This document shows positions 1 to 32,006 of a stretch of 62,195 nucleotides of DNA, in pieces (position 1 is the first letter of the stretch; each line of letters opens with the position of its first letter). The translations under genes were made by a program, and so were the position numbers. The stretch is from Tubiluchus corallicola (lineage: Eukaryota > Priapulida > Priapulimorpha > Priapulimorphida > Tubiluchidae). Under the pieces are notes generated by a model, which searched no databases, was not told the DNA's origin, and was given only the letters and a program-made list of their open reading frames with translations. Where the stretch lies: contig JAQGDQ010001108.1 of assembly GCA_030141605.1 (NCBI GenBank), positions 1 through 62,195 on the forward strand, given 5' to 3'.

Positions 1-397
1 TGTCACTTAAAGAAAGAGTATAAATGGTAGTTTGAAACGCTGTGTTCTTTCTTTGTTTTTTTCCTTGTCTTTAACTCTGGGATTTTTTATTCGTTGCTCT
101 GAAAGTTAATATATGTTAATTAACAGAACAAATTCTATAATGAGCCAAGTAAAGTCATTATTTAACAGAACAGTAGTAAACGTTGACTTACGATATTTTA
201 TCTATTATTTTGTGCCTTACTGGCAAATGAGATTATTATGGAATGGGTGAGATTCTGCCTTTTGTAATATTAATAATGATATCTAATAATATTTAAAGCT
301 GAGTAAGACAAATTACGGTTTCGTCTCAGATGCAATGATTTGACGGTTTTTACTTTTCGTAAATTTTAATAAATTCAGATAATAAATTCGGTTTCAG
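1..397. other. TTLL4 intron sequence, no feature seen
   Basis: AT-rich sequence upstream of the first placed exon. No open frame, tandem repeat or inverted repeat of note is visible. Confidence 0.5.
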
Positions 398-22483
<22,086 letters not shown>

Positions 22484-22574
22484 CATGTTTTGTTTGAATC
22501 TTCTTCAAAGTGTTCCAGAGCCTGATGATACTCATCTTCACGGTGTTTAAAGAAGAAGAAATAGGAATTTTAAA

Positions 22575-22940
22575 ACAAACCCCCAAAAAACTTTCCATAC
22601 AGAGTTGAGGCTTACCTGTTTGAAAGAATTGTGTAGCTAGAAAAGAAAATTCTTAATAATTTAAAATATTCACGCCACATGGTAAAACGTCATTGTATCA
22701 CCTTCCCAGTGTGCACCACTGATTCACCAAATAACACATTATTGATCTTACTGAATTATGCAGTAATTTAAACTTTTGCTTAGTTAGTGAAGTGCACGCC
22801 ATGAATACTCTGGTTATTTTTTCAAACTTTATGCAATGTTGTCTAAATTTGTTCAGAACGACTTACCTTTAAAATGACTCCATCTAACGATCATAGCGGG
22901 AGTTTAAGTTTACACGTTTTGTGCAGCTTACTGCTAATGA
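22575..22940. mobile_element. Long-inverted-repeat family, single right-type arm
   Basis: Shared words with 54340-54690 include gtagctagaaaagaaaattc, cagtgtgcaccactgattca, tagttagtgaagtgcacgcc and agcgggagtttaagtttaca. The arm begins about 90 bases after the TTLL4 candidate stop. Confidence 0.7.
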
Positions 22941-23180
22941 ACAGTGTGTGTAATGAACAGAATTACAACGATTACTTATAAACCTATAAATAATTTCTAC
23001 TTCTAAACTTGATTGCTTTCAATGTTTTACATCTTAATAGTAAAGTATAATTCGAAAAGTAAACTTAACTTTTTTTAACTTAAAAGTTACGAGCAATAAA
23101 TGTTGTGGAGATCGCTGGCACCTATTAGAATTGCATAGAACATTGTAGAATGTTCCGTTAGAATAATCGTCTTACCGTGT

Positions 23181-23214
23181 AGAATGTTCTGGAACAAAAC
23201 TTCTAGAAGCTTCT
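23181..23214 (+). promoter_or_regulatory. Two perfect heat-shock elements in the LTR
   Basis: 23181-23195 reads aGAAtgTTCtgGAAc and 23200-23214 reads cTTCtaGAAgcTTCt. Each is a complete three-box nGAAnnTTCnnGAAn site, the binding sequence of trimeric heat-shock factor. A weaker gapped site (GAAtgTTC, then GAA) is at 23148-23163. The second site ends 9 bases before the TATA box, a usual position for a heat-inducible promoter. Confidence 0.8.
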
Positions 23215-23223
23215 CGGGCACCC

Positions 23224-23232
23224 TATATAAGG
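23224..23232 (+). promoter_or_regulatory. TATA box of the LTR promoter
   Basis: TATATAAGG lies directly downstream of the heat-shock elements and about 170 bases upstream of the AATAAA, matching U3-R layout. The start site would be near 23255. Confidence 0.7.
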
Positions 23233-23514
23233 CGAAGCAGGCCGCTGAGACGGACACATGGATTCACACGGACGCCACTTACACATTCTCTTGTATACTT
23301 GCATTTTCAGATACACTCAAACGTTTTCAAGATTTTCACGTTTAGTGTATTCTTTTAGTGTTCCTTCATACTTTTGTGTTCTAGAATTCTCGCTTAATAA
23401 ACTAGTTTAATTTGACGAAGTGTTTTCTTGTTTTCTCTACGAGCCTTCCGAGAGAAACAAAGCACAACAATAAGGAGTTAAAAATAATATTGACGTCCCA
23501 GAGTCAAGCTACTA

Positions 23515-23890
23515 CAAGGTGAAGGTAAATTCGTCTTGAAGTTTTGTACCCCTTACGTGCTGTTTTGCTGCATACAGAGCTTGTAAGTTTAAACTCCTGC
23601 TCTGACATTAGATGCAGACGTTTTTAAGTCATTGCGTAAGAAATTCAAGCAATTGTGCTGAAACATTGTGGAAAGTTAAAAAAATTCAGATCATGTGTAG
23701 TTCTCAATGCACCCACTAAGCAAAGGTATAAAATTTTCTAATTATGAGATTAACAATATGTTTTTGGCTTGACTACATAAGCCTTTTAAACAGGCAAGCC
23801 TAATGCTAACTAATATAACTTTTTATGTAAGGTTTTTGGGGCATACTTTAAAAATTTCCTTTTCTTCCCTTTTAGCAGTGAAAAGACAAA
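23515..23890. mobile_element. Degenerate left-type arm of long-inverted-repeat family
   Basis: attcgtcttgaagttttgta, cccttacgtgctgttttgct and gtaagtttaaactcctgctc parallel 53300-53385. Farther in, aggtttttggggcatacttt parallels ttttttgggacatagttt. Similarity is patchy. Confidence 0.5.
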
Positions 23891-24805
23891 TCAGACGACA
23901 TTACGTGTAAGACCTCTGTTGATGTCTATCACGCATTTATAATGTTTTTATATTTTAAAGTTTTTAATAATTTTAACAATAGAGTGCCTGTATAAACTGG
24001 TTTTTATTTGCGATAGGTATTGTCATCAAAACATATCCTTCACTCTGAATGCCTGAATGCCCTTATTAAGTGCTTGTGAATACAGTTTGCACAGCCTGGG
24101 CCCTCCCTTGCACAGTAACGGTTACAACACACCAAATTAATATTTTCTCTGAATTATAAGCATTAGAACGATTTGCTAAATCCGAAAGGTGCCTTATATC
24201 TGCAAAAATCATATAACACAAGAAAACAGATGAAAGCTATATAGATCATGTATACTGTATATATATATATCAAAACATTAGTGTGTAATTTTGAGAAATA
24301 GGTGAGGTGACACCTGTTCTAAACTAGTGAGCTTCCTAGAGATGGTTTCTAGAAGAAAGGAAAGTGGTCTAAAATGCAGTAAAATGCATTGTTGTCTGTG
24401 TGGACCTCGCAGGGGAGCTTACACAACCCCCAGGCCCTCTAATTGCTTTCCTGTTGGGCCCTCCGCTGTTCTAAAACCTGTATCTGCCCTTGTCAACAAA
24501 TGAAAACATTATTTGGGCAAGCACTCACCTGTTAAAAATACTTGATACTGTTAAAGGGTTTAAATATGGAAAATAACACGAAAAAGAACAGTAATATTAT
24601 TTTCATTTATTTCAACAACATAACTTAATCTCAATTTTATTTTGCAATGTTGGATGGCACGGTAGCTATTTATGTCTTAGTGGTGGTCTCCTGCTTTTTG
24701 TCATTAATGGGTTATTGTGAAAAGAAACGTATTGTACTGTAATGAACATCGAAATAAATGATAAAGAATTTCAAATATTATAGAATTATTTTATTTCTTG
24801 CAAGA

Positions 24806-24890
24806 TTCTGAGAGAGAGAGAGAGAGAGGGAGCGAGAGAAAGAGAGAGAGAGAGAGAGAGATGGGGAGCGAGAGAGAGAGAGAGAGAGAG
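24806..24890. repeat. (GA)n microsatellite
   Basis: Interrupted GA run with gggagcgagag breaks at two places. Confidence 0.95.
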
Positions 24891-26489
24891 TCTTATAACA
24901 GCAAAATAAGGGAGAGAGATGTATGCATGTAGCCATAACTAGCAGTTAACTTGCATAGGTATATCAAAATTTCGCGCAACCTTATGGATGGCTACACAGT
25001 TTACCAAGTTTAAAATATTCGACTAGTAGTTTAACGTAAGAAATAATAACTATTGTGTCGAGCGGGTGCGAAGCTCACTGCGAGCTGCATCTTTTTATAT
25101 CTATGAGCTACACAGATTTTATCCATGATATACTTTTCAGCGTCGTTGCGCCACCTACAGGTAACTTACGATAACTTTGACGGCTTTGTTGGAGCACCAC
25201 GTGTTCGGCTATTCGTCTTGTTAACGTGCGTGGTGAGCATCGGTGGTTGTGAGTGACCTTTATCGTATTTTTTTTCGTTAAATAAGTTAATCTTTTCGTA
25301 TAGTTTCTAACATGTGTACATAATTATGTTAACACATATAGCAGTCTATAAACTGAATGCGTGTTTTATATATTATTTAAGCAAATAAAATTACTAATGT
25401 TCGTTAGATTTTGAGAACTAAGAGTAGAATCAAGTTTCAACATGTTTAATAACTTGGACGTTCTCTATCTTAAAATATGAATTATATTTTCTGTTTAAAC
25501 AGTATCAGGGAAATAATTAACGCTGGCTTATTCATATTTCGGATTCTGAATATTATTTATTGTGATTATGTTAATCGATGCATAAACTTGAAATAAGTCT
25601 ATTTCTGTTTTCTGGTCTTTTCGTTTTCCGCATGATCCTTACAGCTTGCTGGTTTTTCCAGAAAACCACAATTAATGTAAGATACTGTTTAAAACTTGTG
25701 TGTGTTTTCAAAAATGTCCACAGTTTATAGTGATATGGCATTGGAAAAAACCGACAATATAGCATATGGCATTGTACAAAACCTGTGCGAGTTATCTAAA
25801 AAATGTCTTTCTTGTTTTAGAAAGACTTGTGAGTTATTTTCTTATAATGGTTAAGTTATACTGTTGATTCTTGCTCTTGAATCCCATTACTGGGAAGTTC
25901 AGAAATTACAACAGAGCGCCGGTAGAGTACGCCACTTACTGACACACAAACTACAAAATGGCACACGCTTGGAAATTTTGCAAGATGCTCTTTCTAGCTT
26001 TTCACTAAGTTTACTATTTAGTTCCTTTTTTGTGAAGGCTATCTACCTCGTAGGCTGCGCCGCATAATACAAGATCAAAAACATCGCTCTCTGCTAACTC
26101 CCAACTGTAAATATTTCATGAAATCGCTCAATCTTAGTCCATTCTCTCGATGCTTATAGCAAGTTTTTAAAATGACTTTTTTTATACGTAGGAGGCGTGT
26201 TTTAACTTTTCTTTACACCAGTGTACAGATAAAGGATGTATCTGTATTGGAGCTCAGCTTTTAGTGATATTATTCATTTGCGCGATGTGAGAGTGCATTA
26301 GAAAAGAACTGCCTAAATTGCAAACTACGCATTTTTTACAGCTGATGTCAAACTTTGCTGTATGTTTTTATGTTTTTGTTAATGTCGCACTAAGTCTCAT
26401 CAGCTCCTAGCATTAGGGCCTTATCACTGCTTCTAGCTTGGGTCTTAGTGTTGAGGATGATATGTCCTTCTTAGGTAATGTATTGTCAC
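24891..26489. other. Intergenic region upstream of the carbonyl reductase gene
   Basis: No coding exon is supported. Around 25140-25260 base composition is less AT-rich and ends ggttgtgagtgacc, which could be a non-coding first exon with donor, but nothing else supports this. Short ORFs here (25571-25765 -, 25864-26067 +) have no recognisable content. Confidence 0.4.
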
Positions 26490-26642
26490 TAGGGGTGAAC
26501 ATTCTTTACCTGAAAGAAAAAATTGAATCGAATTTGTGACTTTCGAATTCGAACCGAATCAATTTTCAGTATTTCGTATTCAAAATGAATTTTAAAGATT
26601 TTCAAACCACCAGCAAAAAGATGTCTTACAAGTCATGTATAT

Positions 26643-27320
26643 TACCGTATTTTCCCATGTATAAGAGACCCTTTTTTGCTCAGAATTTTCATTTTAAAAA
26701 TAGGGGGTCTCTTATACATGGGAGTAAGTCTTTTCAATAAGATGCATAAATTGTGACACTAATGATTTTAAAGAAATAAGTGCTCTACAACTGTTTTATT
26801 TCGAATAATTATAGTTTCCTTTCAATAAATCTTCTCCATGGCTAAATTCTAATGATAAAATTAATGTACCGGGTAAGTTATTATTTTTTTAAATGTCTCT
26901 TTGGTATTGGAGAGAAATCGATTGTTCTGCAGACAATCAACGCATCTGCATAAGCTCTCTGCATGCCCGTCGACGTCATTGATACGTCGGCAGAGGTCAA
27001 CGAGATGAGTCAGCCTACGCAAGGCGTGTCGCGTTCGACTATGAAGCGGTTGTAAGCAATACAATAAATCTTTCAAGAAGTGTGGCATCTCCAATGCCAT
27101 GGACGGCACAGAGGACAATGCCATTTTTGAGCAGAGTGACTCCTCTGATGATGAACTGGCTGGAATTGCTGAAGGTCTGACTCCAGTTGATATTTTTGAT
27201 GAGAGTGATGAGGAATTTAATGATTTCTATGATGAATAAAGTTATTCATTACCAAAAAACTTTTTTCCAGAATATTTGCCTAAAATTGAAGGGGTCTCTT
27301 ATACATGGGAAAATACGGTA
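26643..27320 (+). mobile_element. Tigger/pogo-type DNA transposon remnant
   Basis: Inverted ends are taccgtattttcccatgtat with aagagaccc at 26643 and the complement ggtctcttatacatgggaaa with atacggta ending at 27320. They are almost perfect over about 30 bases and bounded by TA, the usual target of Tc1/mariner/pogo elements. The 678-bp body keeps the 3' end of a transposase (27045-27239); the catalytic region is gone. Confidence 0.88.
27045..27239 (+). pseudogene. C-terminal remnant of Tigger/pogo transposase
   Basis: The frame reads SFKKCGISNAMDGTEDNAIF, then EQSDSSDDELAGIAEGLTPV, DIFDESDEEFNDFYDE and TAA. The FKKCGISNAxDGTED words and the acidic tail are typical of the end of pogo/Tigger DDE transposases. 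A TGA at 27042 closes the frame upstream, and the DDE catalytic domain (over 300 residues) is missing, so it cannot be active. Confidence 0.8.
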
Positions 27321-27570
27321 CTCAGTTTTGTTCTGTAGGACAACCACTAATAATTTGTTTAACAATAGCGCACAGAAAAGGCTGTTAAACTGTTCTGCAG
27401 TGTTTCGCATGGCCGTAGCAGTAAAACAAGCAGACCTGGGTAACTGTGCTTAGTGTTGAGTTGAGCAGCAGTCTACCGCCTTCCGTCCTTTGCATGAAAA
27501 ATATAAGCGGCAGAATGTGCTACCTTGTATAAGTGAGAGGAATAACTAATTCTATATTTATTTTTTTCAG

Positions 27571-27579
27571 AGTTAAAGT
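27571..27579 (+). other. 5' UTR start of coding exon, after likely intron
   Basis: A pyrimidine-rich tract tatttatttttttcag ends at 27570, so the bases 27571-27579 are probably the spliced 5' UTR just before the ATG. Confidence 0.55.
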
Positions 27580-28404
27580 ATGAGCAGAGTTGCAGTTGTG
27601 ACCGGATCCAACAAAGGTATCGGATTTGCACTTGTCAGAGCCTTATGCCAGAATTTTAAAGGCGACGTCGTCTTGACAGCTAGAAATCAAGAAAAGGGAG
27701 TCATTAGCGTTGAGCTACTGAAGGGGGAATGCTTAAACCCAAAGTTTCATCAACTCGACGTGTGCGATAGTAAGAGCATTGATACTTTCCGTGTTTATCT
27801 ACAGTCTACTTATGGAGGGCTCGATGTTTTGGTCAATAATGCTGGTATTATGTACATTGGAGCCCAGAAGAGAGAGACGCCTACATTGGAACAAGCGCAG
27901 AAAACATTAAAAACTAATTTATTTGCCGTGTTTGATGTTTGTGATCGGTTGTTTCCGATTCTGAGACCGGGCGCACGTGTAGTTAACATTGCCAGTGTTC
28001 TAGGAACGCTAAAACACTTTAGTAACCCAGAAATTCGTAAAAAGTTAACGAGCGATAAACTTTCGCTTGCCGATATCGTTGCCTGTGCTGAACAGTACTT
28101 ACGGGACGTCGAGTCCGGCGTGCAGAAGGAAAACGGTTGGCCGCAACCTTACGAAGTTTCGAAAGGTCTGTTGATCGCTGCTACGAAAGTTCAAGCTCGC
28201 CTTCTTCGCGAAGACTCGCGGGAAAACATTCTCGTTAACGCTTGCTGTCCCGGTTGGGTAAAAACTGATCTGACGGGCAACACTGGGACAAAGACGCCAC
28301 ACGAAGGCGTGGACACGCCTGTTTACCTTGCCACTTTGCCCGACACTGCCACTTCTCCAAACGGTGACTTTGTTGTAGAAAGAAAAATTACCCAGTGGAA
28401 CTAA
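27580..28404 (+). CDS. CBR1: Carbonyl reductase 1-like NADPH-dependent short-chain dehydrogenase
   Basis: Complete 274-residue classical SDR; human CBR1 is 277 residues. It should reduce quinones and other carbonyl compounds with NADPH in the cytosol. Seen: cofactor loop TGSNKGIG (residues 8-15), TARN after strand 2 (33-36), LDV at 59-61, NNAG (86-89), catalytic Ser139 in VVNIAS, and Tyr191-x3-Lys195 in YEVSK. NACCPGWVKTDLTG (220-233) follows, a CBR-type segment. The insert before the catalytic Tyr (roughly 145-188) is the CBR1-type extension that makes these enzymes monomeric. The coding region is a single exon. An acceptor-like tttttttcag ends at 27570, nine bases before ATG, so a non-coding first exon upstream is likely. 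No AATAAA is obvious after the stop. Paralogue assignment (CBR1 or CBR3) is not meaningful in an invertebrate. Confidence 0.95.
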   Translation: MSRVAVVTGSNKGIGFALVRALCQNFKGDVVLTARNQEKGVISVELLKGECLNPKFHQLDVCDSKSIDTFRVYLQSTYGGLDVLVNNAGIMYIGAQKRETPTLEQAQKTLKTNLFAVFDVCDRLFPILRPGARVVNIASVLGTLKHFSNPEIRKKLTSDKLSLADIVACAEQYLRDVESGVQKENGWPQPYEVSKGLLIAATKVQARLLREDSRENILVNACCPGWVKTDLTGNTGTKTPHEGVDTPVYLATLPDTATSPNGDFVVERKITQWN

Positions 28405-28559
28405 GTAACAAATATTGGTAATTTTATTCATTATTACTACACATTTTGTTTTGAAATTGAAATGCTGATTCTCAGTTTGTTTTACAGCAGACGACTGTAG
28501 TCAGACATTTCGTTGGTATGAGACTGTTGTTGTTTTTCTGTAGACTCAATGAATTTTCG

Positions 28560-29010
28560 CGTGTATGATGTATGTTAACTCTTACGTGCTGCATCTAAAG
28601 TGATTACATATCAGGTTTAGCAGCAGCAGAATGTTTGCCTAATGCTTAGCCAGGGTGCAAATTTAGCGGGTTTTTTTTACTATGAATGTGGACAAGTGGC
28701 TAAAATTTGCATCCATTGATAAATTTGCTTCCTTAGATAAATTGAAAATTGATTTTTAACGAATAAGGTGAAAAAACTTACAGCAACTGCAGTGTTTGCA
28801 CTGTAACAATGTACAGTAGGACTTGCGTGAAATCAGCTAATGCAGAAAATTTCAACTACCCTCTGACACAACACTCTGATACACTTTGGTCAGAGTGTCA
28901 CCCCATTTTTGATACACTTTGGTCTCAAGTCTGCTCTATTTTTAAGGAGAGATTCCTGCTAAAAGATGAAATGACCTTAATTTCCTTGTACTGGCAACTG
29001 AGAAAACACA
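28560..29010. repeat. Dispersed repeat, second copy at 42775-43170
   Basis: Both copies share gcagtgtttgcactgtaaca, atgtacagta, gaaatcagctaatgcagaaa, atttcaact and ctgctaaaagatgaaatgac-like text in the same order and orientation. The intergenic space between the reductase gene and TANGO6 is largely this repeat. Confidence 0.75.
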
Positions 29011-29185
29011 TTAGGTTAATCTGCCTGATATCGAATATTTAAAATGGAAAAATGTGAGTTTTAGTTTGTGTGTCGTTAATTAAATGCAATGGTCTCTTGG
29101 GTGCTTTACCGTTTTTTGGCTTATAACTTTTTTTGAGTATTTGCACGACCGCCTGTTATCGTGATTTTGTCTCTTCCAGATTAAA

Positions 29186-32006
29186 ATGCAGGACACCAAA
29201 TCAGGTGCTCTCTGTAAACCCACTAGGGTTTTAGAACTTGTTCATGTCCTTGTGACTCCGAGCAAGAAGATAAAGGACGTTCATACCGACCCGAATGCCT
29301 TCAGAAGTTTACTCGACCATAACGTGAACAAACTGCAAGCTCAACTTTCCCAGAGCGAATACAACTTTGCCGGCGAGCACTTGAGCGGCGCCACAGAATT
29401 TTCAAACTGTTCTGATGCAAGACGCCGCAGGTACTTGGCCACGTGCCTTGCTTTACTGAAATTGTTAAAACTATCGTTAGATGATGCCATGGCAGTGTAT
29501 TGGAAATCCGGAGAGTGCTCCAGCAAGCCACATATGTCCCCGGATCTATTTAGCGTGCAGCAGCAGAAATCTTTGGCAACGTTAGCTCAATTCGTGGTAT
29601 TATTGGGTATTTGCCCCCACCTTCAGCCCGGTGTCGGCATTTCACTCGACGTGAGGTCCGGCTTTGCGCAGTTGATACGTGTGAAAGTAAAAAGTGATTT
29701 GGAAATGTACGAATGTCTGAAAGGCCTGCTGGTCTCTATAGAGCAGCCAAGCATAGCTGGTGTGATTTTGCCAAGACATTTGTCCGATTTTTTGGCGGCA
29801 CTGTTACAGCTCAGCTACAGGCCTCCTATGGTTCCAGATTCCCAATCTTTGCCGGCTTCGGGACCGGGCACCTCTAGTCAGTCTATGGAGTGCGATAGTC
29901 TGGTATCGGTAGAGCAGAAGTCTAGTCTGGTATCGGTAGAACAAAAGTCTGTTCTAGCTCAAAACGATGTTTGTTTCTGCAAGCAGCAAGTGAAGAAATT
30001 GCTAGAGTCATCGTACCAGCCACTGATTATTAGGGAACTGCTTGTACTTCAGGGTGGATTCAGAGGGTCTGACAAAAGCAAGTTTTTACCCGCCCCATTA
30101 TGGTTAAAGAAGGCGTGTGGATGGCTTCTGTCAAAGAGACTATTGCAACCCCAGGGAGTGAGTGCGGTTGTCTTGGGAATTCTCCATGGTGGAATATTGG
30201 GGAGAGGTGCTCCGGATGACTGGAGGAGATGTGACGTCCTCGCGAAGCTGATTGCAAACAAACCGGTGCAGTGCCCGACAGCGGACGAGTATTACAGACT
30301 TATTTGTCCGCAAGTGTTACAGCTGATTCATGTTAAGGATTCAGTTTTATCAGGAAGCCACCTTCGCGTCGGCAGTTCGTGCGTCGCCGCTATGTGGAAG
30401 TCTCAGCCGGACTTGACAAAGAAGTATTTACTTCATATCGTAATGAAACCTCTGTTAGCATGCTCCCAGTCTTCGGATTGCTCCGGGTTTTTGGAAGCAC
30501 AAACTGTCATAACGGAAGAAGAGTTGAACAGTTGCGTCAGTGATCTTTACGCCATATTTACGGGAGGAAGGCATCCCGACGGAGAATTTTTGGAGGCGTT
30601 AAATCCAGTCGTGCATATTCTCTTTCGTCTGTATTGCTTCACAAAACAAGGGATATCACATTTACAGATTCCTCTTCAAGATATTTTAGTCAAGTATCTA
30701 AAATTTGCACCGTCTGCACTCAAATGTTTGCACGTCTTAGCATTTAGTTCCGCTCAGGAAGAGTTTAAAGTTCAAGAAGAAAAGATCGAATTTCAAAGAG
30801 GAATTAAAGGTGGCGCTGTAGGGATGTTTAATCCATCCTCACTCGATAGGGAGGGGGATTTAGAAGAAAGAGCACTGTGTATTGTTGATCTCTTAAAAGA
30901 ATTATCGAGTGACGGAGTGTCCGCTGATTTCTTTATAGAATTATTAGGCAAATTAAGTGACATTATGGTTGTCAAAAGTGAAAAAACTGTTACGTTAGCT
31001 AACACAAAAGAGCTGCTACTAAACATTGAAGAAAAGTGCACGCGAGACGAAGAGCACGTTCAGAGGAGCATTATTATATTGACTTTACTTGCAGCAATGT
31101 CAGAATCTTTGGGATATGCAATGATGGCAAGGAAGAAGCATATCTTGCAGTTTTCTGCAGTTACTCTTCAACGCTGTGCTGAACTGTGCCACAAGGAGTA
31201 CAACGACGACGGCTGCGAAACGGATACGGTTAGCTTGACGATCGCACTCCTGACAATGGTAATCGAGGATTTTTTGTGTGCGGATGAGAAGTCAGTGTTG
31301 AAGTCTTTGTTGTCGCCGTTGCAGGTCATATCAGAAGGTCATCATGACGGAATGGTGCGGCTTATGGCTGGGGAGCTGCGGGTAGCCATTGCAACTCATA
31401 CTGCTGTTGCTGTTCCAGCTAAAACTAGACACTTTAGACGTCAAGAAAGGGGTGCAGACATTAGTAATACCCCAAGTGCCAGTGCTGAGGAACATGCAGA
31501 ACAAGAAAATCTTGAAGATCTGCTCGAAAAATTTGATGTTGAAAGTGCAACTTCTGTCAGAGATAAAGTTATACAAACTGAAACGTACAGAAGCAAGAGA
31601 AATGACACCAGTGCCATAAAAGGAAGTTTGGCAAAAGATTTTCACGTAGAGTTCACTACTAGGGTGTTCGCCGAAGCTTGGAACGATGTGCACAGTCCGC
31701 TGCTGCCCATCAGAGCTGGAGCTTGTCGTCAACTTGCAAAGTTATTGCAGTCAAAGAACCAAGATGCCGTAAAGATGAGATGCATGTTACTGGACGTATT
31801 TCAGAAGAATCTGAACGACGATGATTCTTACTTGTATTTGGCGGCGTTGGAAGGACTAGTTTCAGTTGCCGATGCAAATCCAGAAGAAACCGTTCAGCTT
31901 CTGACTGCTGAATTTCTCGCCAGTAACGAAGGAGATCGGCAATTCATCTGTCCCGAGATGAGAATGAAGCTCGGGGAGGCCCTTGTCAAAATCACACGCA
32001 ACCTCG
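29186..32006 (+). CDS. TANGO6: TANGO6 coding exon 1
   Basis: A long exon of about 940 codons ending ctc g|gtaagt in phase 1. It contains a 27-bp tandem duplication at 29897-29950 that gives SLVSVEQKS twice in a Ser-rich linker around residue 240. The true frame then runs into the intron for 12 codons to a TAA (32039), which is not coding. Confidence 0.93.

Larger units (their letters stand above)
23101..23469 (+). mobile_element. Solo LTR of a retrotransposon, 369 bp
   Basis: It begins TGTTGTG and ends CACAACA, a perfect 7-bp inverted repeat of the TG...CA type. Flanking 5-mers are ataaa (23096-23100) and ataag (23470-23474), a target duplication with one mismatch. Inside, in LTR order, are heat-shock-type sites, a TATA box (23224-23232), a downstream transcribed part and AATAAA at 23396-23401. 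No primer-binding site or internal coding region follows, so it is a recombined solo LTR. The superfamily (Gypsy or BEL) cannot be told. Confidence 0.8.
26490..27400. mobile_element. hAT-like element interrupted by a Tigger/pogo element
   Basis: From 26490 the text taggggtgaacattctttac then fits the element at 36326-36718 read in reverse (aattcgaa-rich, then ccaccagcaaaaagat). The match stops at 26642 and resumes at 27321 with ctcagttttgttctgtagga, ccactaataatttgtttaac. The 26643-27320 segment is therefore an insertion. The far end of the hAT-like element is not clearly present. Confidence 0.7.

Noticed and set aside
23470-24000. Internal region of an LTR retrotransposon after 23469
   Set aside because: No primer-binding site, gag or pol-like frame follows; the flank instead matches the long-inverted-repeat family, so the LTR is solo.
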